From assembly GCA_030523325.1 (NCBI GenBank), contig JAUNIS010000008.1, forward strand, positions 1 through 64,000: a DNA stretch of 64,000 nt. The letters are read 5' to 3'. The notes beneath the pieces were generated by a model. It was not told the DNA's origin. It searched no databases and worked only from the letters and a program-made list of their open reading frames with translations. A program made the translations under genes and the position numbers. Every line of letters begins with the position of its first letter. Position 1 is the first letter of the stretch. Shown here in pieces: positions 54,313-61,633 of this stretch. This DNA comes from Phascolarctobacterium sp. (GTDB lineage: Bacteria; Bacillota; Negativicutes; Acidaminococcales; Acidaminococcaceae).

Positions 54313-55650
54313 TTATTCGATTTCGTAATTTGCTAAATCAACTTGTTGATAAGAGATTTTTTCGTAGCGTTCTGGCTTGGGCACGGGATATGTGCAATCA
54401 AAACCAATTTTTGCGCCGATATTATCTACAACTGTCGGATTAAGCTCGTGACAGAAAGCATTTTGAATGATAATGACGTCCTTCGCTGGATCGCAGCGAG
54501 TTACCATAGCGCGTTCAACATCTTCTGCGTCATAAATATTGACATCGCTATTAACTACACGAACCATTTGCAGCGGTGGGAAAGCGGCAAAAGCTGCAAG
54601 AATTGCGTTCTTAGCCATACCATTTTTCGGAGGATCTAATTGTAAAACAACTCCGTAATGACTACCGCCGTGAGTCATATAAACTTTTTTCAAACCAGGA
54701 ACTTGACGAGAAATCGTTTGGAAAAGGTTTGCCTCTACACCAAGTCCAACGGAATTCCAAACCTCGCGACCAGGATGGAGCATGTGGATGACTGGGTCTT
54801 TAGCAAGAGCAATCGCTTTCACGTTAATTACCCAACGGTCTTCACGTTTTGCGTAATAACCACTTACCTCACCAAAGGGGCCTTCAGGCTCACGTACGTT
54901 AGGAAGAATTTCTGCTTCCAAAACCATTTGCGCATCGGCAATAGCTTCTACATAAACAGTTTTGCTCCTGCACAAACGTGCTGGCTCTTTCAAAAGATAA
55001 GAAGCAACTGCAAGCTCGTCCATATCAATAGGGCAAGCTGCACTCGGGGTAATGGCTGCAACATAATAAGCTGGATGTACGCCATTATTAATAGTTATTT
55101 CCAGAGGGACGCCCTTTGCTTCCGCACGTTCATAATAATCGCGCAGATGACGGCCTACGTCCATCAAAAGACCGAGACGATTTTTACCAGTAACCATCAT
55201 ACGATGCACAGAAGTATTGCGCACGCCGGTATCTGGATCTTTGGCGATGACGATGCAATTAGAAAAATACGGACCGCCGTCCTTCAGAGCATGAGTAGGA
55301 ACAGGAATTTTTGAAAGGTCGGGTTCTTCCATATACTCGTAGTGAACGGGGGCGTCTTCAGTAACAATAGGTGCAACCGGGTTAGCACGCAGACTATTTA
55401 CTGCATCAGCAAAAAGGAAGGACAATTTTTCAGTTTCGCAATCAAAAATACAAGCTAAATTGTCACGGTTCCACCACCAGCCAGTTGTTACAGGATATTT
55501 TGAACCTTTAACCTTGTCAAATTGTAAAATTTTTCCACCTTCAAATTTTGCGGCAATGCCAGCCAGTTCGTGATAAGGATCAACTTCCGTCTTAACATGA
55601 GCATAGCGACCAGCAGCCTCAAGCTTTTGAATACAATCTTTGAAATTCAT
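54313..55650 (-). CDS. ubiD: UbiD family prenylated-FMN-dependent decarboxylase
   Basis: 445 residues. UbiD enzymes use prenylated FMN to add or remove CO2 on aromatic or unsaturated acids. The likely catalytic residues are visible: R150 in SVHRMMV, and E256 and E261 in REPEGPFGEVSGYY. NTSVHR and HPGREVWNSVGLGVEANLFQ support the family. It follows an LpdD-like gene and ubiX, the arrangement of hydroxybenzoate, gallate or protocatechuate decarboxylases. The substrate cannot be read from sequence; the T-box leader upstream hints at a link to amino-acid metabolism. Confidence 0.92.
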   Translation of the reverse strand: MNFKDCIQKLEAAGRYAHVKTEVDPYHELAGIAAKFEGGKILQFDKVKGSKYPVTTGWWWNRDNLACIFDCETEKLSFLFADAVNSLRANPVAPIVTEDAPVHYEYMEEPDLSKIPVPTHALKDGGPYFSNCIVIAKDPDTGVRNTSVHRMMVTGKNRLGLLMDVGRHLRDYYERAEAKGVPLEITINNGVHPAYYVAAITPSAACPIDMDELAVASYLLKEPARLCRSKTVYVEAIADAQMVLEAEILPNVREPEGPFGEVSGYYAKREDRWVINVKAIALAKDPVIHMLHPGREVWNSVGLGVEANLFQTISRQVPGLKKVYMTHGGSHYGVVLQLDPPKNGMAKNAILAAFAAFPPLQMVRVVNSDVNIYDAEDVERAMVTRCDPAKDVIIIQNAFCHELNPTVVDNIGAKIGFDCTYPVPKPERYEKISYQQVDLANYEIE

Positions 55651-55714
55651 TTTTTCTTACCTCCTTCTTGGCAATAGTTTTCTCTTCTCTTTGCCAACTA
55701 AATGTGTAAAAATT

Positions 55715-56089
55715 TTATTTTCTTTCTTGCAAAGCAATGAGAAAATTTTGAACTAACGTCTCAGAATTTTTTAGGAGAATGTTTATTTCTTCTTTACTCG
55801 CTCCATCTAAATGAAGCCCTGCACTTACCGCTATCGGTCTGCCCACAACCTTACATATTGCGAGTGCTACTCGTGAAGCAGGAATATCATCTCTATGTCC
55901 CGGGACTGTTAGTACGCTAACGGAAGCTGTTACTCCTTCATTTGTTGGTGGGCAAGGCATTGCCAAGGCTACAGCACCAATATGGACGATGCCTGCGGTA
56001 AGAAGTATCTGTAGATCATCGCCAACTGGTGTAACTTGCATCGTGACCTGTGTTCGCCCTGTCCCTGCGACAAATTTACCTTCAACCAT
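55715..56089 (-). CDS. lpdD: LpdD-like UbiD-associated protein
   Basis: About 124 residues. GRTQVTMQVTPVGDDLQILL, AGIVHIGAVALAMPCPP and VPGHRDDIPASRVALAICKV match the small D subunit found in gallate-type decarboxylase operons, which is thought to help load or carry the prenylated flavin. It starts at 56089 behind AAGGGAG; the longer form to 56134 lies inside ubiX. It overlaps ubiX by 8 bp. The assignment rests on remembered family patterns plus context. Confidence 0.65.
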   Translation of the reverse strand: MVEGKFVAGTGRTQVTMQVTPVGDDLQILLTAGIVHIGAVALAMPCPPTNEGVTASVSVLTVPGHRDDIPASRVALAICKVVGRPIAVSAGLHLDGASKEEINILLKNSETLVQNFLIALQERK

Positions 56090-56654
56090 TTTGTACTCCC
56101 TTCCAAGCTTTAAAGTTTGGCAAATTAATACCAAATTGCATCAAAGCTTTACCAAGAATGTGATCAATGTGGTCCTGAATGCTTTGTGGTTTATTGTAGA
56201 AGGTTAAAACTGGAGGAACAATTGTACAACCAAGCTCGTTTGCCGCAAGTAAGTTGCGCAAATGCACGCGGCCTAAAGGCATCTCACGAGGCACTAAGAC
56301 AATCTTGCGATTTTCTTTCATGCACACATCGGCTGCTCGTTGCAAAAGATTATCCGTATAACCACTTGTTAATGCAGCCAAGGATTTCATACTGCATGGT
56401 ACGATAAGCATTCCCTCGGTAACAAATGAACCACTGGCAATTGTTGCCGCCATGTCATCTGACTCGTAAACAAAATCGGCTAGAGCTCGTACCTCGTCAG
56501 GAGTTTTGTCTCCTTCTATGAGTAAATTTTTTTCTGCGGAAGGAGTCATCACTAAATGAGTCTCCACGTCTTCAATTTGTTTAAGCAGTTCCAGTAGTCT
56601 TACGCCAAGACAAACTCCGTCGGCCCCAGACATACCAATAATTAATTTTTTCAT
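56082..56654 (-). CDS. ubiX: Flavin prenyltransferase
   Basis: 190 residues. UbiX attaches dimethylallyl to FMN, giving the prenylated cofactor for UbiD. The start IIGMSGADGVCLGVRLLELL, VPCSMKSLAALTSGYTDNLL and LVPREMPLGRVHLRNLLAA are typical, though GADG replaces the more usual GASG. First gene of the operon, about 40 bp after the T-box terminator. Confidence 0.93.
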   Translation of the reverse strand: MKKLIIGMSGADGVCLGVRLLELLKQIEDVETHLVMTPSAEKNLLIEGDKTPDEVRALADFVYESDDMAATIASGSFVTEGMLIVPCSMKSLAALTSGYTDNLLQRAADVCMKENRKIVLVPREMPLGRVHLRNLLAANELGCTIVPPVLTFYNKPQSIQDHIDHILGKALMQFGINLPNFKAWKGVQNG

Positions 56655-56695
56655 TTTTCCTTACCTTTACAAAATTTTGACTTGTTTTACAAAAC

Positions 56696-56721
56696 AAAAA
56701 AGCCCTTGATATAAATCAAGG
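56696..56721 (-). terminator. T-box terminator ahead of ubiX
   Basis: CCTTGAT (minus, 56721-56715 arm) pairs with the 56710-56704 arm around a four-base loop, followed on the minus strand by six T. It is the off-state of the T-box leader. Confidence 0.9.
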
Positions 56722-56977
56722 ACAGATAATCAAAATACCTGCGGTACCACCTTGCTTCACTGCCTCACGCAGTGCAACTTTAGCAGAATGCCAACACATT
56801 CCTCACCCTTAACGCAGATGCTACGTTGTAGAATACTCTCCTCAAAGGATTTGACTACACCCTCAACGGTCCATTTGCCGGCCTGCATTTCTATCTGGAT
56901 TACACCACCCCAGACTCTCTGTAAGCGCACGCTCCGGTTTGATCTCCGTATCAACAGTTTGTGGTCGCTATGAAACT
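56722..56977 (-). ncRNA. T-box leader upstream of ubiX-lpdD-ubiD
   Basis: The minus strand carries the hallmark T-box AAGGTGGTACCGC (56739-56753), the Stem I motif AGAGAG followed by a GGGGTGGTGTAATCC distal loop near 56897-56920, and a downstream terminator. The acceptor-binding bases are TGGT, which would pair with a tRNA ending ACCA. The specifier loop probably lies in AAATGGACC near 56867-56876, where ATG or TGG could be read; I cannot settle it. T-box leaders open when an uncharged tRNA binds, so this decarboxylase operon should respond to lack of an amino acid. Confidence 0.88.
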
Positions 56978-56983
56978 GATGTG

Positions 56984-57012
56984 ATTTTATAACCTCTTTT
57001 TTAAAATGTCAA
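56984..57012 (-). promoter_or_regulatory. Promoter of the T-box / ubiX operon
   Basis: On the minus strand TTGACA (57012-57007), a 17-bp spacer and TAAAAT (56989-56984), just ahead of the T-box. Confidence 0.8.
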
Positions 57013-57105
57013 TTATTTTCCTGTTTATTTTCAAATGAACTTTAAAACTTTGGAAAAATGTTAAATATATTACACTTTTGAATATTTTGTTTTAGAAACT
57101 AGACC

Positions 57106-57136
57106 AAAAAGGCGATGTTAAAAAATCGCCTTTTTT
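57106..57136 (-). terminator. Terminator of the DUF4417 cassette
   Basis: AAAAAGGCGAT (57106-57116) pairs with ATCGCCTTTTT (57125-57135); T runs follow on both strands. It lies about 100 bp after the stop at 57236, and the sequence between is AT-rich without other signals. Confidence 0.85.
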
Positions 57137-57235
57137 GGTTTACGCGTTAGAATTGACGCTACCTTAAAACATACAAAAAGGGATATAATTTAATTCTTCA
57201 CTTTAGTCACAAAACAATCAAATTGCCATACATAT

Positions 57236-57598
57236 TTAATCCTTACTTAATATTTCGGTATCGTCATCAGAAACTATTTCCCTAAATGATTTTCCCATTA
57301 TTGTGCATTCATTCAGCAAACTATTCATATCAGCATACCAACCAACAGTAACAAACTCGTCAGCAATCGGGTAATGATGTTTTGTGAATTTCATAATCAT
57401 TACGTGATAAACTGCCTTTTTATCATCTAGAAGAACAGCTTCTTCATTAGTAATAATTTCCCTACACATTCTAAAATAGGAATCTTTATATTTGAATTCC
57501 AATCCCATATGATATTCTCCAAACTCGTCTGAACTTCGTCTTCCAAAAGAATATTCTCTAATAAATTCTTCTAATGATGGATATTCGTTAATTCTCAT
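57236..57598 (-). CDS. Small acidic protein, immunity-like
   Basis: 120 residues with no signal or membrane segment. SLEEFIREYSFGRRSSDEF, GLEFKYKDSYFRM and LLNECTIMGKSFREIVSDD resemble small immunity-type proteins that pair with phage- or toxin-associated domains; this is a recollection of pattern, not a search. Its ATG overlaps the stop of the preceding gene (ATGA), so the two are coupled. AT-rich like the rest of the island. Confidence 0.45.
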   Translation of the reverse strand: MRINEYPSLEEFIREYSFGRRSSDEFGEYHMGLEFKYKDSYFRMCREIITNEEAVLLDDKKAVYHVMIMKFTKHHYPIADEFVTVGWYADMNSLLNECTIMGKSFREIVSDDDTEILSKD

Positions 57599-57978
57599 AA
57601 TAAGCCAAATTTCCTTCTTACCTTATCTGCAAGTTCTAAATCTTCTTTTAGTACTGGGTGTCCCTCATCACTATGGTTCAACTCATAATGTACATGTGGT
57701 TTAAGACCGTTATGCGAGTGTAGAAAATCAATACTCTTTACTTGAGAATGCGCATCATCATAGAAGCATAAATGTTTTAAAGCCCCATTTTGAACAATTG
57801 CATAAATCCTACAAGCAGTATGAGAGAACTCAGGTGCCTTGACACTACCATTTGGCCTTACCAATACTTTAACCCCATATGATTCTCCAATTGAGATAAA
57901 TGTTTTGCCACCATCTTTAAATTTAAAATCTCCTATATCAACATTTATAAAACTTCCTCTAGATCCCAATAATTTCAC
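57595..57978 (-). CDS. Toxin-like or phage-head-associated domain protein
   Basis: About 124-127 residues. The C-terminal half (CFYDDAHSQVKSIDFLHSHN, then GLKPHVHYELNH and LADKVRRKFGLL) resembles a His-rich domain I associate with the C-terminal ends of phage minor head or polymorphic toxin proteins, here standing alone. The start is uncertain: GTG at 57978 lies inside the ribosome site, while TTG at 57969 has AAGGTG at 6 nt. It overlaps the DUF4417 gene by 10-20 bp and the immunity-like gene by 4 bp. Confidence 0.4.
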   Translation of the reverse strand: MKLLGSRGSFINVDIGDFKFKDGGKTFISIGESYGVKVLVRPNGSVKAPEFSHTACRIYAIVQNGALKHLCFYDDAHSQVKSIDFLHSHNGLKPHVHYELNHSDEGHPVLKEDLELADKVRRKFGLL

Positions 57979-58672
57979 CTTCTTTTATACAAGTAATTTT
58001 ACTAGTTAACAATAACGGAATTTGTTCATACATATTTTTTCTTCTACTGAATGACTCTTTATATTTAAAATTCAAAAAAGTTCCAAACATCCCTTTAATT
58101 ATATCACCGTAAACTATTATCAATTCAGGCTCTATTGTTTCTTTTAACGCATTAAATCCTTGCAAAAATTTCTCAGAATTATTTTTGCATCCTATCGTAG
58201 AAACAACAACTACGGAGTATCTCGAAATACCTGAAAAACATATATCGTAAGTATCAAGATCATCCCAACCTATAGTAGGAACTGTTAATATTCCACAGTC
58301 AGACCAAATACATCCCAACCACCTATTTTGAAATACAGCCATTCTTATCATATTACGATTCATAGCGCTCCGAACAGAAAAGTCTGGCGTAGATGCTGCT
58401 CTACAAGTCTGTAACAATGGAATATATTTCAACGGTTGTGACCAGTAGCGTTGGAGTACCTTGTCATATGAAAAAAACAGTGCAATTTTATTAGAATTAT
58501 TATTTCTGCAATTCAAATTTTGACAATTGATTGGCATCAATGTTTCAATATCTAGTTGTTCTGTATAAACCCTATTCATAACAGGCATCTCATAACTGCC
58601 TAGCATGTGATTTTTCAGCAATGGTCTTAAAACATTAAACTTTTCTATCGAGGTTAAATTGTAACCACTCAA
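57959..58672 (-). CDS. DUF4417 family protein
   Basis: 237 residues. FSVRSAMNRNMIRMAVFQNRWLG is the region I recognise as DUF4417 (a patterned PDFS...NR.LG), followed by TVPTIGWDDLDTYDICFSGI, VVVVSTIGCKNNSEKFLQGF and PELIIVYGDI. The family is found in phages, plasmids and integrated elements and has no known function. Translation likely begins at TTG, 9 nt after GGAGG. It is the first gene of an overlapping three-gene cassette. Confidence 0.7.
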   Translation of the reverse strand: MSGYNLTSIEKFNVLRPLLKNHMLGSYEMPVMNRVYTEQLDIETLMPINCQNLNCRNNNSNKIALFFSYDKVLQRYWSQPLKYIPLLQTCRAASTPDFSVRSAMNRNMIRMAVFQNRWLGCIWSDCGILTVPTIGWDDLDTYDICFSGISRYSVVVVSTIGCKNNSEKFLQGFNALKETIEPELIIVYGDIIKGMFGTFLNFKYKESFSRRKNMYEQIPLLLTSKITCIKEGEIIGI

Positions 58673-58712
58673 ATATCTAAGCCTCCTTTATCAAAAACTA
58701 TTTAATAATTTA

Positions 58713-58741
58713 TCGACAATTTAAATAGAATATGCTAAAAT
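58713..58741 (+). promoter_or_regulatory. Promoter for a short plus-strand transcript
   Basis: TCGACA (58713-58718), a 17-bp spacer and TAAAAT (58736-58741). The transcript would start near 58748 and run into the terminator at 58783-58828. Confidence 0.55.
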
Positions 58742-58747
58742 CAAAAC

Positions 58748-58828
58748 ATAATCTGAGGAATGCCTTAGCATATCCATGAGGAGAACATGTCAGATGCTGT
58801 TGCAGCAGTATTCGACATGTTCTTTTTA
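58748..58828 (+). ncRNA. Putative small RNA (about 80 nt)
   Basis: Between the promoter above and a perfect 9-bp terminator stem (GAACATGTC at 58783-58791, GACATGTTC at 58814-58822, then TTTTTATT). The hairpin contains a second small stem, GCTG-TTG-CAGC. It lies between the DUF4417 and immA genes, on the opposite strand. Two tiny frames overlap it: plus 58787-58864 (25 residues, behind GAGGAG) and minus 58765-58845 (26 residues, behind a perfect AAGGAGGTGAT). Either could be a peptide gene with an antisense RNA, but neither is supported by recognisable protein sequence. Confidence 0.45.
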
Positions 58829-58881
58829 TTGGAACAAATCAGCATTCATCACCTCCTTTGCTGATAGTGATAAGCATTATT

Positions 58882-59448
58882 TCAATCTTTAAAAATATAG
58901 TTCGGTAATAACATATTAATTAAAGATCTCTCATAATCAAAAATTTTATTTCCATATTTGTTGATCCTTTTTTTTATACTCGAACTGATGTATTTTGCCA
59001 TTTCATAGCTAACATTGAAATTTTCTACTATATCATTAACTTCATAAATCTCTTTAGCAATCAAATAGGGTATAGGGCACATAAAATATTTTGCAAAATA
59101 ATCAGCTAGATCATCATCTTCAGGAAATTCTTCTGAATCAGCATACACAATATGTTTAATTTCATGAAACACTGTTGTTCTAATACACCCTATCGACTTC
59201 AAATCTGATAATGAATCATAAAATACTATTATAGGGTAAAATTTTTTTGCATAGGAAAAACCATATTTAGACCTTTTTAGAAGCAAAATTCTCTCTTTTT
59301 CGTCAAAATGCGAATAAGGTACGAGTTCAATGCAAATACGATTACAAACTACTTGAGCTTTTATTGGAAATTCATCAAAGTCATAATCGATATAAATTTC
59401 TATAACTTTTTTTGCGATTTCATCATATTCAGAACCTTGTCGATACAT
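58882..59448 (-). CDS. ImmA/IrrE family metallopeptidase
   Basis: 188 residues. The zinc motif is TTVFHEIKHIVYAD (H95, E96, H99), followed by EDDDLADYFAKYFMCP, whose acidic residues supply the third ligand. These enzymes cleave an XRE-type repressor to switch on mobile elements or stress genes, as ImmA does with ImmR in ICEBs1. It begins 5 bp after the XRE gene, so the pair forms one unit. AT-rich with poor ribosome spacing. Confidence 0.85.
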   Translation of the reverse strand: MYRQGSEYDEIAKKVIEIYIDYDFDEFPIKAQVVCNRICIELVPYSHFDEKERILLLKRSKYGFSYAKKFYPIIVFYDSLSDLKSIGCIRTTVFHEIKHIVYADSEEFPEDDDLADYFAKYFMCPIPYLIAKEIYEVNDIVENFNVSYEMAKYISSSIKKRINKYGNKIFDYERSLINMLLPNYIFKD

Positions 59449-59453
59449 ATGTA

Positions 59454-59768
59454 TTAAACCTTCCCCAATAATAATGCAATAAGTTTATTTTTTTCATCTG
59501 GAGTCAAGGAATTACCCTTGCGGGCTATAGCCGTAGAAATAACAATAAAAGCATTTTCTTCCTCGTTATTTTCTTCGTCAGACAAGATATACTCTGGACT
59601 AACATTCAATGCCTTTGCCAAATTCAAGATAATATCTATTCTTGGTCGTTGATCACTGTTTAAATACCTTGATAGAGAACTTTCTGCAATTCCGCTTATC
59701 TTAGATAATTCCTTTTGATTTAAACCATTTTGATCCATCAATATCTTTATTTTATTTTTCCATTCCAT
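59454..59768 (-). CDS. XRE family repressor (ImmR-like)
   Basis: 104 residues. The HTH covers residues 1-60 (IKILMDQNGLNQKELSKISG, IAESSLSRYLNSDQRPRIDI). A short C-terminal part (ENNEEENAFIVISTAIARKG) precedes a leucine-rich end. GAGGTGAT precedes the ATG. It is followed by the ImmA peptidase and preceded by a promoter with an operator-like palindrome, so it probably represses itself. Confidence 0.9.
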   Translation of the reverse strand: MEWKNKIKILMDQNGLNQKELSKISGIAESSLSRYLNSDQRPRIDIILNLAKALNVSPEYILSDEENNEEENAFIVISTAIARKGNSLTPDEKNKLIALLLGKV

Positions 59769-59839
59769 CTATATCACCTCACTCTTTTCATTTTTTGTAT
59801 CTTATTTTCAAAAAACACCTCCTTATATTCTTTTATACT

Positions 59840-59872
59840 ATTATATATTCCAATTTTGGAATCGTCAATTCC
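59840..59872 (-). promoter_or_regulatory. Promoter with operator palindrome for the XRE-immA unit
   Basis: On the minus strand TTGACG (59868-59863), a 17-bp spacer and TATAAT (59845-59840). The spacer and edge hold the inverted repeat ATTCCAA-TT-TTGGAAT (59847-59862), and an extra TTCC half-site follows at 59869. A repressor bound there would block the promoter. Confidence 0.75.
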
Positions 59873-59977
59873 TTTTCTGCAACAATAGATTAATTTTATA
59901 AATTTATTCCATAGTAAAAATTGATTTATACAAATATTACATTCAAGAACCACAACATGATAATTTTTTGTAAAGAC

Positions 59978-60058
59978 AACATAGTTCCACTCTAATTTTA
60001 TATGCTCCCTTTATGGGATACAGTGAAATAAATAAACTGTATCTAGTGAAGGGAGTTT
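59978..60058 (+). mobile_element. Left end of an IS3-like element
   Basis: A nested inverted repeat, GATACAGT/ACTGTATC inside CTCCCTT/AAGGGAG (60006-60054), lies just before the orfA remnant and has the look of an IS left end. No matching right end is found nearby. The boundary at 59978 is a guess. Confidence 0.4.
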
Positions 60059-60063
60059 TTGTT

Positions 60064-60147
60064 ATGCATCGAAAGAAATATTCTCCAGAAGAGAAGTTGA
60101 AAGCCGTTAAAATGTGTCTCGAAGAACATAAGTCATGTAAAGAGTAA
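60064..60147 (+). pseudogene. Truncated IS3-family transposase OrfA
   Basis: 27 codons, MHRKKYSPEEKLKAVKMCLE and a few more, match the opening helix of the OrfA HTH of IS3-type transposases. A stop appears after KSCKE, where an IS21-like end begins. The remainder of the transposase is missing. Confidence 0.65.
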
Positions 60148-60188
60148 AATAAAAGTGTAGGTTTAGTGGAAAATAAAAATGTAGGTTT
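60146..60188 (+). repeat. Direct repeats of an IS21-like left end
   Basis: AAAATAAAAGTGTAGGTTT (60146-60164) and AAAATAAAAATGTAGGTTT (60170-60188), 24 bp apart. Multiple terminal repeats of this kind are typical of IS21 ends. Confidence 0.65.
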
Positions 60189-60226
60189 TCTCCATAACGT
60201 GGTAATCTATTAACGGAGGTGATTCC

Positions 60227-60592
60227 ATGAATACAGTACTTATTACTCAGCTGAGCATTTTGAAAATGAGCAGAACTAAACCTAACTATGCGGAGCTTGC
60301 TCGTATGTACGATCTTGACCGGCGAACTGTCAAAAAATACTACGACGGATATGACGGTAAGCCGCGACGTCGTAATAAAGCAAACAGACTCGACAAACAT
60401 CTGCCATTTATAACTATTAGAGGTGTTACGGTCCGAGCTGTTTATGAATACTTTCACGACGAGGTCGATTCCAGCATCGGAACGTACTCAAATTTCAATA
60501 AAAACGTCAAAGCTAAGGGATTAAAGCTTAAGAAAACAGAAAAAGGCTATCCCAGATATGAGACAGAGGCAAAGCTTTTTGCCGTCTCTTGA
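60227..60592 (+). pseudogene. Truncated IS21-family transposase IstA
   Basis: 121 codons. NYAELARMYDLDRRTVKKYY, DKHLPFITIRGVTVRAVYEY, IGTYSNFNKNVKAKGLKL and GYPRYETEA match the N-terminal DNA-binding part of IstA. The frame ends at ETEAKLFAVS, before the catalytic DDE domain, and no istB follows. A good GGAGGTGATT site is kept. The element is inactive. Confidence 0.8.
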
Positions 60593-60630
60593 CCAACGGC
60601 TTGTGGATTTGATACAAGAACTCAATTAAA

Positions 60631-60681
60631 TAACCGCAAACCTAACGTGGCTGTATTACAACCTCGCAAAATTTGCGGTTA
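60631..60681. repeat. Inverted repeat behind the istA fragment
   Basis: TAACCGCAAA (60631-60640) and TTTGCGGTTA (60672-60681). It lies in a 289-bp AT-rich stretch without genes between the istA remnant and the NlpC gene, which also holds a degenerate copy of the 17.5-kb box B near 60769-60790. Confidence 0.45.
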
Positions 60682-60802
60682 AAAACAATATTTTACTGTA
60701 AAAAATTTTTATAATATTTCACTGTCCTCTTGAAGGGTAGCGAATCAAAAAAACAGACTACTATAAGTTCGACGATGAAGAATAAAAAGTCTATATGCAA
60801 AC

Positions 60803-60828
60803 AAAGGTCTAGCTTACGCTAGACCTTT
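60803..60828 (-). terminator. Terminator of the NlpC/P60 gene
   Basis: An 11-bp perfect stem, AAAGGTCTAGC (60803-60813) with GCTAGACCTTT (60818-60828), about 55 bp after the stop. The T run on the minus strand is short. Confidence 0.7.
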
Positions 60829-60881
60829 ATACATCACGGAATTAATCAGACCCCAACGAAGTTTGGAGGCTATAAATAATC

Positions 60882-61535
60882 TTATCGGATTCGACACGCG
60901 CCATAATAACGCGGACCCCAATAGCTATCCCACAGATTAGAAACAGTTACACCAGTAGAAGAGCCAGCATGTAAGAACTGCCCATTACCTACGTAAATAC
61001 CAACGTGGGATGCACCAGGTGCGTAGGTGGTAAAGAATACCATATCGCCAGGACGAAGCTGGTTAGAAGAAATTTTTGTTCCGCAATAATATTGTTCATC
61101 GGCCATGCGAGGAATATTGATGCCTGCACGACGGAAGCAATATTGAGTAAAACCGGAACAATCGAACCCGCCGTAACCAGTACCACCAAACACATAAGGA
61201 GTACCGATTACACCGTAACCTGCACGAATAATCGCACGAGCTCTATCATGAGCACGATTAACAGGCATATCTTTATTCATAAGAGCCATATATGTAGCTT
61301 GACCGATGACACCGTCTACATCAAGGCCCTTATCAGCTTGGAATTTTTTGACAGCGTTTTCAGTTTCACCACCGAAATCACCATCAAGAGCAGAAACAGG
61401 ATAATTAAGTTCAACTAATCTCTTTTGGATATCAAGTACCTCTTGACCTTGATCTCCACGTTCGAAGGAAGCAAAAGCAACCACACTACCCATGCACATA
61501 AGCATGGACACTAACATAACACGCAAAAATTTCAA
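60882..61535 (-). CDS. NlpC/P60 peptidoglycan endopeptidase with peptidoglycan-binding domain
   Basis: 217 residues. A signal peptide covers about residues 1-23 (MLVSMLMCMGSVVAFA). A PG_binding_1 domain follows (QEVLDIQKRLVELNYPVSAL, GETENAVKKFQADKGLDVDG). The catalytic NlpC/P60 domain has C126 in FDCSGFTQYC, H177 in ASHVGIYVG and H189 in FLHAG. It should cut stem peptides of the wall outside the inner membrane. Translation may begin at TTG (61535) behind AGAGG. The gene has its own promoter and terminator. Confidence 0.92.
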   Translation of the reverse strand: MKFLRVMLVSMLMCMGSVVAFASFERGDQGQEVLDIQKRLVELNYPVSALDGDFGGETENAVKKFQADKGLDVDGVIGQATYMALMNKDMPVNRAHDRARAIIRAGYGVIGTPYVFGGTGYGGFDCSGFTQYCFRRAGINIPRMADEQYYCGTKISSNQLRPGDMVFFTTYAPGASHVGIYVGNGQFLHAGSSTGVTVSNLWDSYWGPRYYGACRIR

Positions 61536-61573
61536 TAGCCTCTACATCCTTTCTCGAAATATAATACGATTAA

Positions 61574-61602
61574 ATTATAACACATTATTGCCCGCTTGTA
61601 AA
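61574..61602 (-). promoter_or_regulatory. Promoter of the NlpC/P60 gene
   Basis: On the minus strand TTTACA (61602-61597), a 17-bp spacer and TATAAT (61579-61574), about 40 bp before the start. Confidence 0.8.
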
Positions 61603-61633
61603 ATTAAAGCCGGTAATACTTTTATATGCTTGT

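Noticed and set aside
54658-55314. A 218-codon plus-strand frame antisense to ubiD
   Set aside because: It lies fully inside a clear UbiD gene, has no recognisable domain and no ribosome site.
56867-56876. A firm tryptophan assignment for the T-box specifier
   Set aside because: TGG can be read in the likely loop, but so can ATG, and the TGGT acceptor motif does not fit the usual G73 of bacterial tRNA-Trp. Left open.
57007-57235. A further gene between the T-box promoter and the DUF4417 cassette terminator
   Set aside because: No frame of useful length with a ribosome site; only the terminator at 57106-57136 and AT-rich sequence.
60227-60592. An intact IS21 transposon
   Set aside because: The IstA frame ends before the catalytic domain and there is no istB or convincing right end.
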